The notes under the pieces: generated by a model
The model's input: only the letters and a program-made list of their open reading frames with translations
Database searches by the model: none
What the model was told of the DNA's origin: nothing
Shown: positions 20,300-31,056 of the stretch, piece after piece
Layout of the letters: each line of letters begins with the position of its first letter
Numbering within the stretch: position 1 is the stretch's first letter
Assembly: GCA_021029095.1 (NCBI GenBank)
Contig: JAJOHG010000201.1
Span: forward strand, 1 to 46,497
Source: Phellopilus nigrolimitatus
Lineage: Eukaryota > Basidiomycota > Agaricomycetes > Hymenochaetales > Hymenochaetaceae
Direction of reading: 5' to 3'
DNA: 46,497 nucleotides
Program-made: the position numbers and the translations under genes

Positions 20300-21751
20300 G
20301 GTTCTGACTGTTTCATTATTTCCTCCTCTCTCATCAAGCATTACAGTAATTGATCATCATATGGTCAGCAACTTTGTTTTTTCGAAATCATATCTCTCCT
20401 ACAACCTCCACATCCACCAAAATGCGTGCATATATCCCCGACAATGCCAGGAATATAGCCATGCCAGTGATTAGTAAATATACTTGTAAGAACAATTAAT
20501 TTTGCAAAAGTTTTGAAACGAGCTGAAGTGTCACAATGATCAGGACTTGAGCATCCTGTGACACATGTCACACGCAAACAACCTAACAATTCTGAAAATT
20601 TTACAAGCTGCTTTGTGTCTTTTCTGACAATTAGAAACCACTTCCTGAGCTTGACTTCCTACAGCAAGTTTGGTTGTGCATAAAATAACGATGTTGACGC
20701 GCTGGCTGCATGTTGATGCGCTAAACACCATCTCTTACCGCATTTGGCCATGCCTTGAATGCTGTCACATTTCACTTTGTAGATGCATACAAAATTCAAT
20801 TCTTAGTCAAAACTTGTGATTCCAGTTCAGATAGCAAACCGAAAGTAAACATAATTTATATGTGCAGATAAATTGGCCTTTTTTTCGTATACAAAATTAA
20901 AAAGAACTGATCAAAAGTTGGTACACATTTTGTAGCACGTAGATGCATGCAAATAAGGGATTATTTCAATCTTCTATGAGCGGAAAAATATCAAATTTGA
21001 AACGTAAGTTACTCCTATCATTTTCAAGCTATGTACAAAAATTTAGATTGATTGGTGCAGAACTGGACGAACAATGAAGAAGCGGACCAAGTGATGGTCA
21101 TGGATCAAGTGACGATTAAATACTGTACTTGATATCTTTCGTAGTTATCGGATGATGATAATATCTTATCTTGACTATGTAAACGGACAGTGCGCTAGAG
21201 CGAAGATATCTCTACACTTATTACAAGTACCTGCCCTGAGAGCAATAATATCGCTTCGCAAAGATAAGTTGGTTTTGTAAGATAAGTTGGTTTTGTACGA
21301 GAATACTTGGGATGAGGGGTGAAGGTGGGTGAAAGTGGCACGTAATTGGCACTTAAATAGTAGACTTATTGGAAGTATGTCATTGGATGGCGATTGTGTT
21401 GAATGAATTTGAATACTATACATATGCGATGAAATACACAGAAGCCTGCCAGTCATTGGCTAAACGGTGTCGCCGTCCATCGATTATCTTTATCCTCAAA
21501 CCCCGGAAAAGGCTTTTATTTCGCATGTGGTCCTCCAAAGTTTTCGTGAAAACTCCGAAAGTTTTGACAAATATACATCCTGTTATCTTATTCCTGATTT
21601 TTGGCTATAGGCTTGTGGCTATAATCTTACGCAAATGCTCATGTGACCTAATGCTACCCGACTCGGGATTATCATTTATCCAGGATTATATCTAGAGACA
21701 TTTTTCGTTCTCACAGTTCCTCTCAATCCCAGCCCTGCTCCTTATCGCACT
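20300..21751. other. AT-rich gene-free region
   Basis: About 1.4 kb of AT-rich sequence from the RPL13 promoter to the MetE-like gene. It contains short palindromic stretches such as TGTGACACATGTCACA near 20560-20575, an 18-bp tandem duplication at 21263-21297, and only short unrecognisable reading frames. Base composition and the GTGTCACA-type palindromes resemble the interior of the MITE at 7.1-7.85 kb, but I could not define inverted ends. It may be a decayed element. Confidence 0.35.
21263..21297 (+). repeat. 18-bp tandem duplication
   Basis: GATAAGTTGGTTTTGTAA occurs twice head-to-tail; the second copy ends in C instead of AA. Two copies only. Confidence 0.85.
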
Positions 21752-23406
21752 ATGTCCAGCCCAGTCCTCTTTCCACCCTACCGTGCTGAGCATCTTGGAT
21801 CGCTCAAACGTCCCGCCGAGCTTTTGCAGACGCGCGCCGGTTTCGAAAAGGGCGAGGCCACCAGAGATGAACTCACAGCTGTTGAGGACAAGGCCGTGAA
21901 GGCAATAATAGAAGTACAACGTGCGACGGGCATCAAGTCGATCACGGACGGAGAGTTCAGGCGGTCAGTCACTGCTGGACAGTATATACGCGAGACAGTG
22001 TGTATTGACACGCATATACACAGGCATATGTTTTTTGACGGTGTTTTTGACAATTTGGAAGGCATGAAGTATATCAAGGAAGGTATATGCGATTCATTCG
22101 ATGCTTTTCTTGCACGATTAATCTGACTTTTTTACCCCCCAAAATCAAAAGTTCCCCGGCATATGCTCATGGTACCCCACCCATGTCAAACAATCCAAAC
22201 ACAGACGCTCACCTGCTCATAGGCGTACGTTCCCGACGTTGCGGCATTCATTAAACTCGACTTCCATGGGGGCGACACTTATATTTGCGAGGTATCTTCC
22301 ATGTCTGACCTCGCTAAATAATGATGGCTGACAACTAGCTCAGAGCAAGCTGAAGCGGACGAAGCCTTTCTACAAGACGCAATTCGAGGCGCTCAAAGCG
22401 CTCACGAAACCAGAGGAGCACAAATCGCTGAAGATCACCATGTGCTCCCCTGAGTGGTACCACTTGCGACATGGTGAATATGCATACAACAAGGAGGTAT
22501 ACAAGAACGATGGTGTGTAGACACGTTCTTCCCCCTGCTCTCTTAAACTGAAAATTCGCCGTCATAGATGAATACTTCGCGGATATTGCTATCGCATACC
22601 AGCAAGAAATCGCGGAGTTATACTCTATTGGTTGCCGAAATATTCAGTTTGACGATCCATTACTGGCTTATTTTTGTGCGACGTCCATGCTCGAGGGTAT
22701 GGAAGAGAAGGGTATCGATCATGAAGCGCTTCTCGATACTTACATTAGGACGTACAACAAGTGCCTTGAGGGACGCCCTTCTGACTTGGTTGTCGGCCTG
22801 CATCTGTGTCGCGGAAACTTCAAGAACGGTATGCATTTCAGCGAAGGAGGATACGACAGAATTGCGATCAAACTCTTCAACGAAATTAACGTGGACTGCT
22901 ACTATGTACGTGTGCTGATGGTCTTAAACATTCCTAATTACTTATTTGTTCTAGCTTGAGTATGATACGGATCGCGCGGGTACTTTTGAGCCTCTCAAAT
23001 ACCTTCCGAAGCACAAGACTGTCGTCCTCGGTCTTGTTTCTTCAAAAGTGCCAAAGGTGCGATTGCAGCGATTCTCTACAGTGCGCTCGAGCCAGTCTAA
23101 CAACCGCTCTACATACTAGCTTGAAGATCCTGAAGAGCTGAAGGCGCGCGTCATCCAAGCAGCAAGAGTGATCGCAGATGGTACACCGAAGCGCTCTTTT
23201 GAGGAGGCGCTGAACCAGTAAGCCCATAGATGGAAACTGTTTAAGCCTTCTCAGTACTCATGAGCTCCGACTCTAGGCTTACTATCAGTCCGCAGTGCGG
23301 GTTTGCCTCACACTCTGAAGGAAATGCTATCTCCGAAGAGGTTGTGAAGGAAAAGCTGGCGCTTGTCGCAGCGACAGCAAAATCCATCTGGCCAAACGAT
23401 GCATAA
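21752..23406 (+). CDS. MetE-like (UROD/MetE fold) protein
   Basis: A stand-alone homologue of the C-terminal catalytic barrel of cobalamin-independent methionine synthase. Nine exons (21752..21963, 22024..22082, 22152..22171, 22223..22291, 22344..22512, 22568..22905, 22955..23056, 23120..23217, 23277..23406) give 399 codons including the stop, about half of a full MetE. Visible landmarks: RAEHLGSLKRP, SITDGEFRR, IQFDDPLLAYF (MetE-type IQxDEP position), HLCRGN (zinc-site His and Cys), VLGLVSSKVPK, and SPQCGFAS (second zinc Cys). The metal site therefore seems kept. The N-terminal half of MetE is missing, and no such sequence lies nearby. The substrate is unknown; methyl transfer to a small thiol is an inference from fold. 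Exon 3 is a 20-nt microexon. Confidence 0.85.
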
Positions 23407-23640
23407 AGTGAACTACGCAATTGACTTCCAATTTTATTTATTCGGCTGTATGTGTAGTAGTAGTACATACATAAAATGCAAGTCTATCGTTACCTTTTCG
23501 GTACGTCGGTGATCGACGTAGGCGTAGGATCGACGTTTATTAAGGCGTGATTGCTTCCGACTCTTGAGTCTGCTTTTTACTTCTGCCTATCACCAACTTT
23601 TGTTTTACGAGCCTCGCTCGCCCGTCTCTGTTGGAAAATA

Positions 23641-25545
23641 ATGTCAACTGAAACAAAGACAACCAGACTCAAACGTGAATGTGTTGCTCCAGAAGAGGCG
23701 CACCTTGCATCGCATGCCACTCGCGCCGCTACGGGACCCACAACAAACAAGAGCTCAACGAGTTCAAAGAATATCGCATCCCTACGCTCATTCAGGTCGT
23801 TGTCCTCCAAATCATCGCTCAGCACTGCTAGCTCCTTAGGCTCCACACTGTCTTTAAAGAAATTCAAGGTTTCACCGCGGAAACGGACGCGCGTGCTGCC
23901 ACGGGCGTACAAAAGAGGCGGGAAGAACAAGCCGATCGTGGTCCGCAACTCTGAGTCGGGCGAGTGTAAGGAAAACAATGGAGTCAAGTCCGAGAATAAA
24001 GCTCAATACAAAGACAAACTTGCCGGAGCAAAGGCGGAGTAAGTGGCAATTGAATGATGACTATATTACTTCAGCGTTTGGATACTGGGAATGTAACTCA
24101 CACATGACATTTTCGCTCTCTTCTTTACCAGATTTATCGATCCAGGCCCACTCAAAGTCCTCGAAGAGCTGCGTCTGCTGCAGTTCAAGGTCTTGCAGTC
24201 TCTCGGTAACCAGGACTCACCCGGAGGAAGAAAGCGTAAAAAGTCTTACCATCCACTACTTCTTGGAGCTTCGCGGTCATCATCATCCGATCTCTCTTGT
24301 CGCGTTTCTCGACGCAAGTCTATAAACACATGTGATATGGCGGACTCAACGACAGATGTCTGCGAGAATAAATCTGTCAACGGACTGGTCGCTTCTCAGA
24401 CATCTCAAGGCTCTTCGCCTAACACGGGCGTTCTTTTGATTACGAAGGATCTGAACAAAGATGCGACATCCACCAAATGCTCTTTTTCTGTCAGATTTGA
24501 CTCAGAGGAACCAGGAAGCGTGCCAAAAGCCGGGACCTTAATAAAGTCAAACCTGCCGAGCAGCGTATTAACTGCGACAAGTTCGGATTCGAGGTCTGCC
24601 AAGGACGACCCGTCACTTTCCCAGAAGAGTCCACCATTTGGCACTGGTTTTCAGTCTGTGATATCCCAGTTTCAAGCAAAGGAGATTAACGATCTTACTC
24701 CTCAAACTCGCTCAGTATCGACTGTCGGAGTGAAGGCGAGGTCCGAGGCACCCCCGATCAATACTAAAGATGACTTGAAGCTGGATATCTCGAACAGAAG
24801 AAACGATGAAAATGTGCCGAAGAAGCCTACACGTCATCGCGACAAGACTCCGAGAGTGATTTCTGATCCTATCTCTTTTGAAGCTGCGACTGGCGCATTG
24901 CACTATTTTGTCAAGGAATCCTCAGCTTGCCCTGGATCTGCCGTCACCTTTCCTGTCTCTTCTACTCTTACGCTCAACAATTCCACCAAAGATTATTGGA
25001 ACAAGCAAGCTCTCGCTGGTACCTCCGTCGAGTCAGCACCTGCTGACGTAGGTTTGTCTGTCCACCACGGCATGCTCACAAATGACTACTCCGGGTTAGA
25101 AGCGCAAGCAGAGGAGCTAAGACTGGTGAAGTCAGAGCTGGCGGACATCGAGAAGCGACTGAAATTCCTTCGCGATCACCCCCCACAGGGAGGTCCGGGC
25201 CAGCTTGCAAACCGTGACGTTCATGCGGCTCTTCTTCAAGCCCACGCGCAGGGACTAGAACCGTTGAGGTCCGAGATCTCGTGTATCGAGAAGCAGTTAT
25301 GCTACCCCAGTGACGACCGGGGCAAATACAGCATCGACGCTTTTCAGGAAGCAGAGGGCATTACATCGCGTGCGTGGATTGACGAAAACAATCTGGAAGC
25401 GCAGACTCCTCATCAGCTTGAAGCGGTGGACGCAGGATCCTACGACGCGCTAGGTGCATTTGATCCCATCGGAGCCGTATCGAAATTGCTTGACATCGTC
25501 GCCTTTCCGCTGAAGCTTGTACTGAGGATCGCCTATCAGAAATGA
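23641..25545 (+). CDS. Unrecognised 603-aa Ser-rich basic protein
   Basis: I do not recognise a family. Two exons (23641..24038, 24132..25545, GTAAGT..CCAG) give 604 codons including the stop. The first ~130 residues are Ser/Thr/Lys/Arg-rich with a run of SSLSTASSLGSTLSL and a basic stretch (SPRKRTRVLPRAYKRGGK) that could be a nuclear signal. A hydrophobic helix-like segment (PLKVLEELRLLQFKVLQSLG) directly follows the intron. The middle is disordered. A predicted coiled coil lies near residues 430-500 (EELRLVKSELADIEKRLKFL, and a later EISCIEKQL). A short hydrophobic C-terminus (VSKLLDIVAFPLKLVLRIAY) may be an amphipathic helix. Start choice: first ATG in the open frame (an upstream frame from 23551 has a non-ATG start). 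Confidence 0.7.
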
Positions 25546-25776
25546 GTCGTCATGTGGTGGTTGATTATACTTCATATTATTGGGTATAGTCTTCGGAAGT
25601 GTATTTCCATGGGTTGCCTCGTCGAACATTAGAATGACATAGTGCTACACATTTGTGAAAAGGAGCGATGAGGTACATGCGATTGTGAGTTAAGTTATGG
25701 AACAACATCCCTGAAGAAAAGAGCACGGTCGCGAGCAAGTAGTAGCAAGGGACTAGCGGAAAGCAAGTCACTTTGT

Positions 25777-27156
25777 TTATACGTCTTCCTCCGGGTCACC
25801 AATACCGTTGCTGAGAATAGCAAAGTGCGTCTCGCTCTCCGGCAGGCAAGGCGAGTCGTAGATTTTGCAGATACGTGTATTCGCACGACCTTTCCGCAGC
25901 TGCAGGCTGCGTGGGATAGCACAACGATAATTAGTAACTTGAGTACACTGCTATAAAGCACTTACCGAGTTGTCGATGCGTGGGCCATAATATTGCCGCC
26001 GATCGGTTTCTTGTCATTTCCAGCATACGGGCCCGCGGCGGCATCTGGAGAGGACATGACCTGGTTTGTGATGAGAACGGCGATACCAAACTGCAAAGTC
26101 AAGTGGAAGTTAGGTTGACCGTGAATCTTAAGAAGCTTTGAATGGAAACGCACTTCATCCGCTAGACGTTGCAGAGTACGCAAAAACCGTGCGAGGTGCG
26201 TCTGCCGCGCAGCGAGCTCGCCGCGTCCGCTATAGTCCGTGCGATAGAGCGCCGTACAGGAGTCAACGATGAGCAGCGAGAACCTGAGCGAGATTGAGTG
26301 TCAGCCACTCTTGTACGAGTGCGAAGAAAGAGAGGGAAGAACACACCTCGACTCGGACATCAGCGCACTCGCGTGTATGAGTAGCTGCTGCTGGTGATCC
26401 GCGTTGTACGCGCGCGCATACGCGACGTTGTCGAGTACCTCCTCTCCATTGAGGCCGTAGCGCTCTGCGACAGAGAGCAGACGCACAGGACGGAATGTAC
26501 CTTCCGTGTCGATGTAAAGGCACTTGCCCTCGCCGCCGCCCATGCTCACAGGCAGCTGGCAAGTGACTGCAAGCGTGTGGCAAAGCTGTGACTTGCCTGT
26601 GCGGAACTCGCCGAAGAGTTCAGTGATGGCGCCGGTTTCAATGCCACCTTGAAAGAAACATATGTGTGAGAGGCAGAGGGGGAGAGGAGCGCAGCAACTC
26701 ACCCGCAAGGAGGGTGTCGAGCTGTTTCGACCCCGTGGTGATGCAAACGAGTTCTGACCTCCGAGCGTGCACCTCTGTCGCACTTTGGAAACCGAGCGGG
26801 ATGATTTTGAGTGCTGATGAAGACATGATGCTTCAGATTATATCATCATGAGACAATCAAGAATGAAGGGTACCTTCAGCGAGAATTTTGTCTGCCTTCT
26901 GCTCTGAAATGCCCTTTATGCCCAACAACGCCTTCTTCGGAGTGTATGCGACGGACTCTATCGTATTTAGGCCCGCATCCGAGAGCTTCTTGACATCCTG
27001 AGCAGTGATACCTACTTCCTACAAGGTAAACCGGTCATTAGATTGCGAGTGGGCGGAAACCGCGAGACGACGGACTTGGAGTTTTGCGACAAGCAGCGGG
27101 CCTGTGAATGAGGTTTCCTCTTCCTCGTTGACATCCTGTTGGGAGTTCTGCGACAT
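25777..27156 (-). CDS. RAD51: Rad51 recombinase
   Basis: RecA-family strand-exchange protein of homologous recombination. Seven exons (27156..27076, 27018..26874, 26813..26703, 26647..26347, 26283..26154, 26090..25966, 25906..25777) give 341 codons including the stop, the usual Rad51 length. The N-terminal HhH-type domain includes [26 protein letters not shown] sequence. Walker A is GEFRTGKSQ, Walker B is [21 protein letters not shown], loop 2 lies near [14 protein letters not shown], and the C-terminus has [15 protein letters not shown] and [11 protein letters not shown]. The last motif is Rad51-type, not Dmc1-type, as is the Gln-rich acidic N-terminus. The start is the first ATG in frame. 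An MCB-type ACGCGT lies 87 bp upstream. Confidence 0.95.
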
Positions 27157-27242
27157 GCGTGAGGAGGTCGAAATTGGCAAGCTCGTCGTGGCGACTGCTG
27201 AGTGATGAGAGTCAGACAAGCGACGCGGCTTGCTCGCGTTCA

Positions 27243-27248
27243 ACGCGT
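27243..27248. promoter_or_regulatory. MCB-like ACGCGT upstream of RAD51
   Basis: ACGCGT, the MluI cell-cycle box bound by MBF, lies 87 bp before the RAD51 ATG. MBF control of RAD51 is known in yeasts. The hexamer is also expected by chance about once per 4 kb, so the call rests on position. Confidence 0.4.
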
Positions 27249-27386
27249 TCTAATTGAGCCACGTGACCCCGTCTTTTTATTTTTATTTTTGTTCTGAGCA
27301 CCCCGAGAAAAAGCAACAAAAGCAAAACCAGAGCATATCCATGCAATAAAGCGAAAAAGTAAAGTACGATTACATAGAGAGAGCAC

Positions 27387-28376
27387 CTATTCAAAGAGCG
27401 CACCCTCGGGTGCCGGAGTTCTCTCCTCATCTACGTCCTTAATGAACGCCGATGTCTTTCTCCTTCTCCCTGCTTCCATCCGAGTGTAGCGCAGCTTCGG
27501 TGGGCTCGGCATCGCTATTCGCTCCGACTCCGGAATCTCCTTACTCAGCAGTCGCTCTAGGTACGCGACCGCCTCGACGTCCACCACCATCTTCGGCCAG
27601 CGTAGCATTTCGTACACGTTGAGGTCCGCCGCACACCGCACGTCCACGTCCTTCACGTTGCGGCACACCCGCTCGAGGCGAGCGGGGATGGTCTCCGCGC
27701 CGGCGACGAACAGCGTGCGACCCCAGCCGAGCGCGTTCACCCTAGCCGCGAAGTCGCGCGTCTTGGCACCCGGCCAGTCAAGCGTCGGAGCGACGGCAAG
27801 CGCGTGGTCGTTGACCTTGGCGGAGAGCGCGACGCGCATGCCCATCTGGCGCACCTTGCGCGGGAGGTCCGTCGCGAAGTCGCGCGCCTTAGGCCCGAAG
27901 GCGACACCTCCGCCGCGCAGCATGGGGGACTGGCCGTCGCCGAGACGGGCGCGGCCAGAGCCCTTTTGGGGGCGGATTTTCCTGCCGGAGCCGCGGACCT
28001 CGCCGCGGGTCTTGGTGTTGGCCGTGCCCTGTCGGAGGGCGTCACGGTAGAAGTTGACGCAGAGGTAGAGGATGTCGCGACGGATCGGGTGGGCAAAAAC
28101 CGTCGGGTCCAGAGCAGCGACCTGCTCTTCCGTGGAAGAGCCTTCCTCTATTAAGTTGCTCATCGCAATGTAAACGGGCACATTCTGAGGAGGGACGGCT
28201 GAAAGAAGAGCAACTTAAGAGAGAGCAAACAGCTACGGAAGAATGACAAACAAACCTTGCACCAACTGCACAGCAGCAGCAGAGCTAGGCGTCGACGTCG
28301 ATGCTAGTGCAGCTAGGTGGCGCTGAGAGTGGCCCACTGCTCGTTGAGCAAGTGTGCGCCGGAGTGCAGACAGCAT
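27387..28376 (-). CDS. YML6: Mitochondrial ribosomal protein uL4m
   Basis: Large-subunit mitochondrial ribosomal protein, counterpart of bacterial L4. Two exons (28376..28256, 28198..27387) give 311 codons including the stop. The N-terminus (MLSALRRTLAQRAVGHSQR) is rich in Arg/Ser/Ala without acids, a good mitochondrial presequence. L4 landmarks: PIRRDILYLCVNFYRDALRQGT, TKTRGEVRGSGRKIRPQKGS (the conserved basic loop), GRARLGDGQSPMLRGGG, FGPKARDF, and ALSAKV. An acidic/basic C-terminal extension follows. Exon 1 carries the presequence only. It is transcribed toward RAD51 and diverges from RPS16. Confidence 0.93.
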
Positions 28377-28894
28377 GTCGACGAGTAAGAAAAGAGACTT
28401 GCACCCTGCGGTGAACTCCAGAAAATGATTACGTCAGCAACGTCCCAGTACTCTTGAGTCCTTGCTATTTCTTTCGACTCTTGAAAACAGGATTGAATGA
28501 AAGGATTTGAAAAGATTGATACAAGTAATGGTTGCTGTGTATTTTTTACGAGAAGTTTTATGTTTTGAGTAGACGAAGTTGAATAAATGTAAGAAATGAG
28601 TGGCGGAAGCGGGGATCGAAGAGGCGCCTCAGAAGCACAGCCCGTGGTCGACCCACTATCGACCAAGACAACTTCAACGACGACAACCGCAGCAAGTCAG
28701 GAGTGTGAGTGTCTGTTATTCTGTTAGTCGCGATGCCGTTCGGGACGTTCTCAGTTGGTTGGAGTCGGTCAGTCGGACTGGAGAGGCTGGGAGGTTGGAT
28801 GGAGGCGTTTCGGACTGGATGTGAAACTCAGGCGATCGACTCAGCGGAACTGACTGTCCTTTGCTCTCCCCCGCTAGTCCTCAAATTCTCCACC
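28377..28894. promoter_or_regulatory. Divergent uL4m/RPS16 region, likely RPS16 5'UTR intron
   Basis: 518 bp between start codons of a mitochondrial and a cytosolic ribosomal protein gene. A donor GTGAGT at 28704 and a pyrimidine-rich acceptor CGCTAG ending at 28877, 17 bp before the RPS16 ATG, outline a 5'UTR intron of ~174 nt, as inferred also for RPL13. No separate gene seen. Confidence 0.45.
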
Positions 28895-29451
28895 ATGGCC
28901 TCGTACAACGCCGTCCAGACTTTCGGTAAAAAGAAGGTCCGTTTCGCGCACATCTTTCGTACAATGTCGTTCATTACTCACATGCTTGGCTGCAGACCGC
29001 CACCGCGGTCGCCCACGCCCGCGAGGGCAAGGGACTCATTAAAATCAATGGTTCGCCCATCACGCTGCTGCAGCCCGAGATCCTGCGGCTCAAGGTGTAC
29101 GAGGCGGTGCTCGCCGTCGGCGAGGAGACGTTCGCGCCGATAGACGTGCGCGTGCGCGTCAAGGGCTGGAGGCCACGTCTCGCAGGTGTATGCGATCCGC
29201 CAGGCGCTTGCCAAGGCTGTCGTCGCGTACTATGCCAAGTACTTCGACGCTGCGAGCTCGTTCGAGCTCAAGAAGAAGCTCGTCTCGTACGACCGCACCC
29301 TCCTCATCGCCGACCCGCGTCGGATGGAGCCCAAGAAGTTCGGTGGACAGGGTGCGCGTGCCCGCAGGCAAAAGAGGTACGCACCCATTGGTTCTGCGTT
29401 CACTCTGACCTGTTGCTTATGTCTGTTCCTTTCGTTTTCAGTTACCGTTAA
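28895..29451 (+). CDS. RPS16: 40S ribosomal protein uS9 with apparent frameshift
   Basis: Small-subunit ribosomal protein whose C-terminal tail reaches the decoding centre. Three exons (28895..28936, 28996..29376, 29442..29451) contain every conserved block: [48 protein letters not shown], then in the next frame [53 protein letters not shown] and the terminal SYR after the last intron. The exons sum to 433 nt, one more than a multiple of three. The frame breaks at ~29167, inside the universally conserved KGGGH turn, where a single extra T lies in AAGGGCTGGAGG. As read, translation runs out of frame after VRVKG. No intron can explain it. A sequence error is likely; a true mutant allele or pseudogene copy is possible. 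Confidence 0.9.
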
Positions 29452-29680
29452 GGGATGTCTCTTTTCCTTTTCCTTCTTTTCTGTATGGCATACGTACATT
29501 TATTGCATTCATGTCGCTGCATCATGCCAAAACAATATGCACATCCTTTCTGACATACTTGTAAACAAATGTGGGATTTTGGGTATAGCTCTGATTACAA
29601 CAACAGCACAACAACAGTAAACGAAAACAAGATACAAAGCAAGATCTAGCTCCAAAACAAATTAAAAAATAATGAGTACA

Positions 29681-30864
29681 TTAGACGTGAGGCTTGTTGT
29701 CAGTGCCCCCCAATCTTTTTTGATGCATGCCATCTCTATGCCCTGCCTCGTACCCGCGCTGGCCCTGCCAACGTGTGAGGTGCTCGACTGCTTCGCGCGC
29801 GGCACGTGCCTCGCTAGTTGGAAGTTTTGCAAGAGCAGCGAACAGAACATGCGTATGCCGCGTGATGTCCTCTTTTGTGAGTGCTGGAGGAGATGCAGAT
29901 TTGGCAGCAGCGCCCGGGGTCAGGTCCCCAGTCATCTGTTGTGCTACGGCCAAGGGATTCAGATGTGCTGTAACTTCCGCGAGCGAAGTCGGGATCTTGG
30001 GCGGGGGACGCATGAATATGGAGGGGAGCTCGGTTTCGCGAGCCTTCCCTTTCCCCTTTGCGTCCGTGCGTGCACGAGCTGCGACAGTCTCTGCTTCTTT
30101 TTCGCGATCGACCCCATCCCACTCACTGCTGCCGGCCTTCTGACGAAGCGCGGGTGGGGGGCTCGAGCGTGGAAGACTGATATCATCGCAGTCGTCGCGG
30201 ACGCGGAGATCGACTTGGGCGCACACGCTCCACGCGTGCTTGTGGTTGCGAGCTTCGATATTCCATTCTGTGTCCGCGTCGGTGCAAGCATCGGTTTCGC
30301 TTGTTGCACCGGCAGCCAAGAGGGTGGGATGCATGATGAGCGGGACCGGGCTGCGCGATCGCAGAGGTGGGGGCGGAGCATGAGAAGGAATAGATGACGG
30401 ACTGGGGAACGGCGGGAGACTGGCAAGTGGAATAGTTGTAGTTGATGATAACAGTCCGCCATTCTGGTCAGGCAAGGCAATGTGAGAGGGGTGGGGAGAG
30501 GGTGGGCGCTCGCTGGTGTATTTTGCGACCGTGAGCTCAGCCCAGAGCGAGTTGTCGCGTGTTGCGGGATGAAAGCGGACAGACTTTTTTGTGTTGTGAG
30601 GAGGCGTGGACGGGGACTTGAGACGTTTGGGGGGTAAAGGGGACTGTAATTTGCGACGCTTTGGGGGAGACGAAGACGACGGCTTGCGACGGTTTGTGGC
30701 CAACTTGCGATCAGAGTCTGAGAAGTCCTCGTCTGAGCAGCTGGAGGCCTCCCAAATGCGCTTTCCAGCTCTCTCGAGGCTTATGAACTGATAGTAATCG
30801 GATAAGTTGAGATTCAGACATTAGAAAAGAAGAAATAACGTACGCCCATGGAAGATAAAGTCAT
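29681..30864 (-). CDS. Unrecognised 375-aa basic/proline-rich protein
   Basis: No family recognised. Two exons (30864..30844, 30787..29681; GTACGT..ATCAG) give 376 codons including the stop. The 7-codon first exon is supported by an ATG, a strong donor and in-frame joining to FISLERAGKRIWEASSCSDEDFSDSD. The N-terminal third holds Lys/Arg/Pro/Ser repeats with a plausible nuclear signal (PPKRRKLQSPLPPKRLK). The middle is Pro/Ser-rich. The last ~90 residues look folded and helical (LTKEDITRHTHVLFAALAKL, ARAAREAVEHLTRWQGQRG). It shares a 192-bp promoter with the Rap1-like gene. A chromatin role is only a guess from composition. Confidence 0.65.
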
Positions 30865-31056
30865 GATAGGCGTTGTGGCTCGGGGATGGAAGGAGAGAGA
30901 GAGGGAGAAAGTGGCATTGCGAGAAGATGTTGGGTTTTAATACAAAGGGCTCGGGTGGCTTTGTCTACCTTGTTCTTAGCACCCGTGCGAACATCATTCC
31001 ATTTCAGGTTCTGGTTACGTGCGTCACTCAGCGGTTGACACCTACTACTCCTCATC

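Noticed and set aside
25777..27156. Dmc1 instead of Rad51
   Set aside because: The [11 protein letters not shown] segment and the Gln/Glu-rich N-terminus match Rad51; Dmc1 has a different motif at that position.
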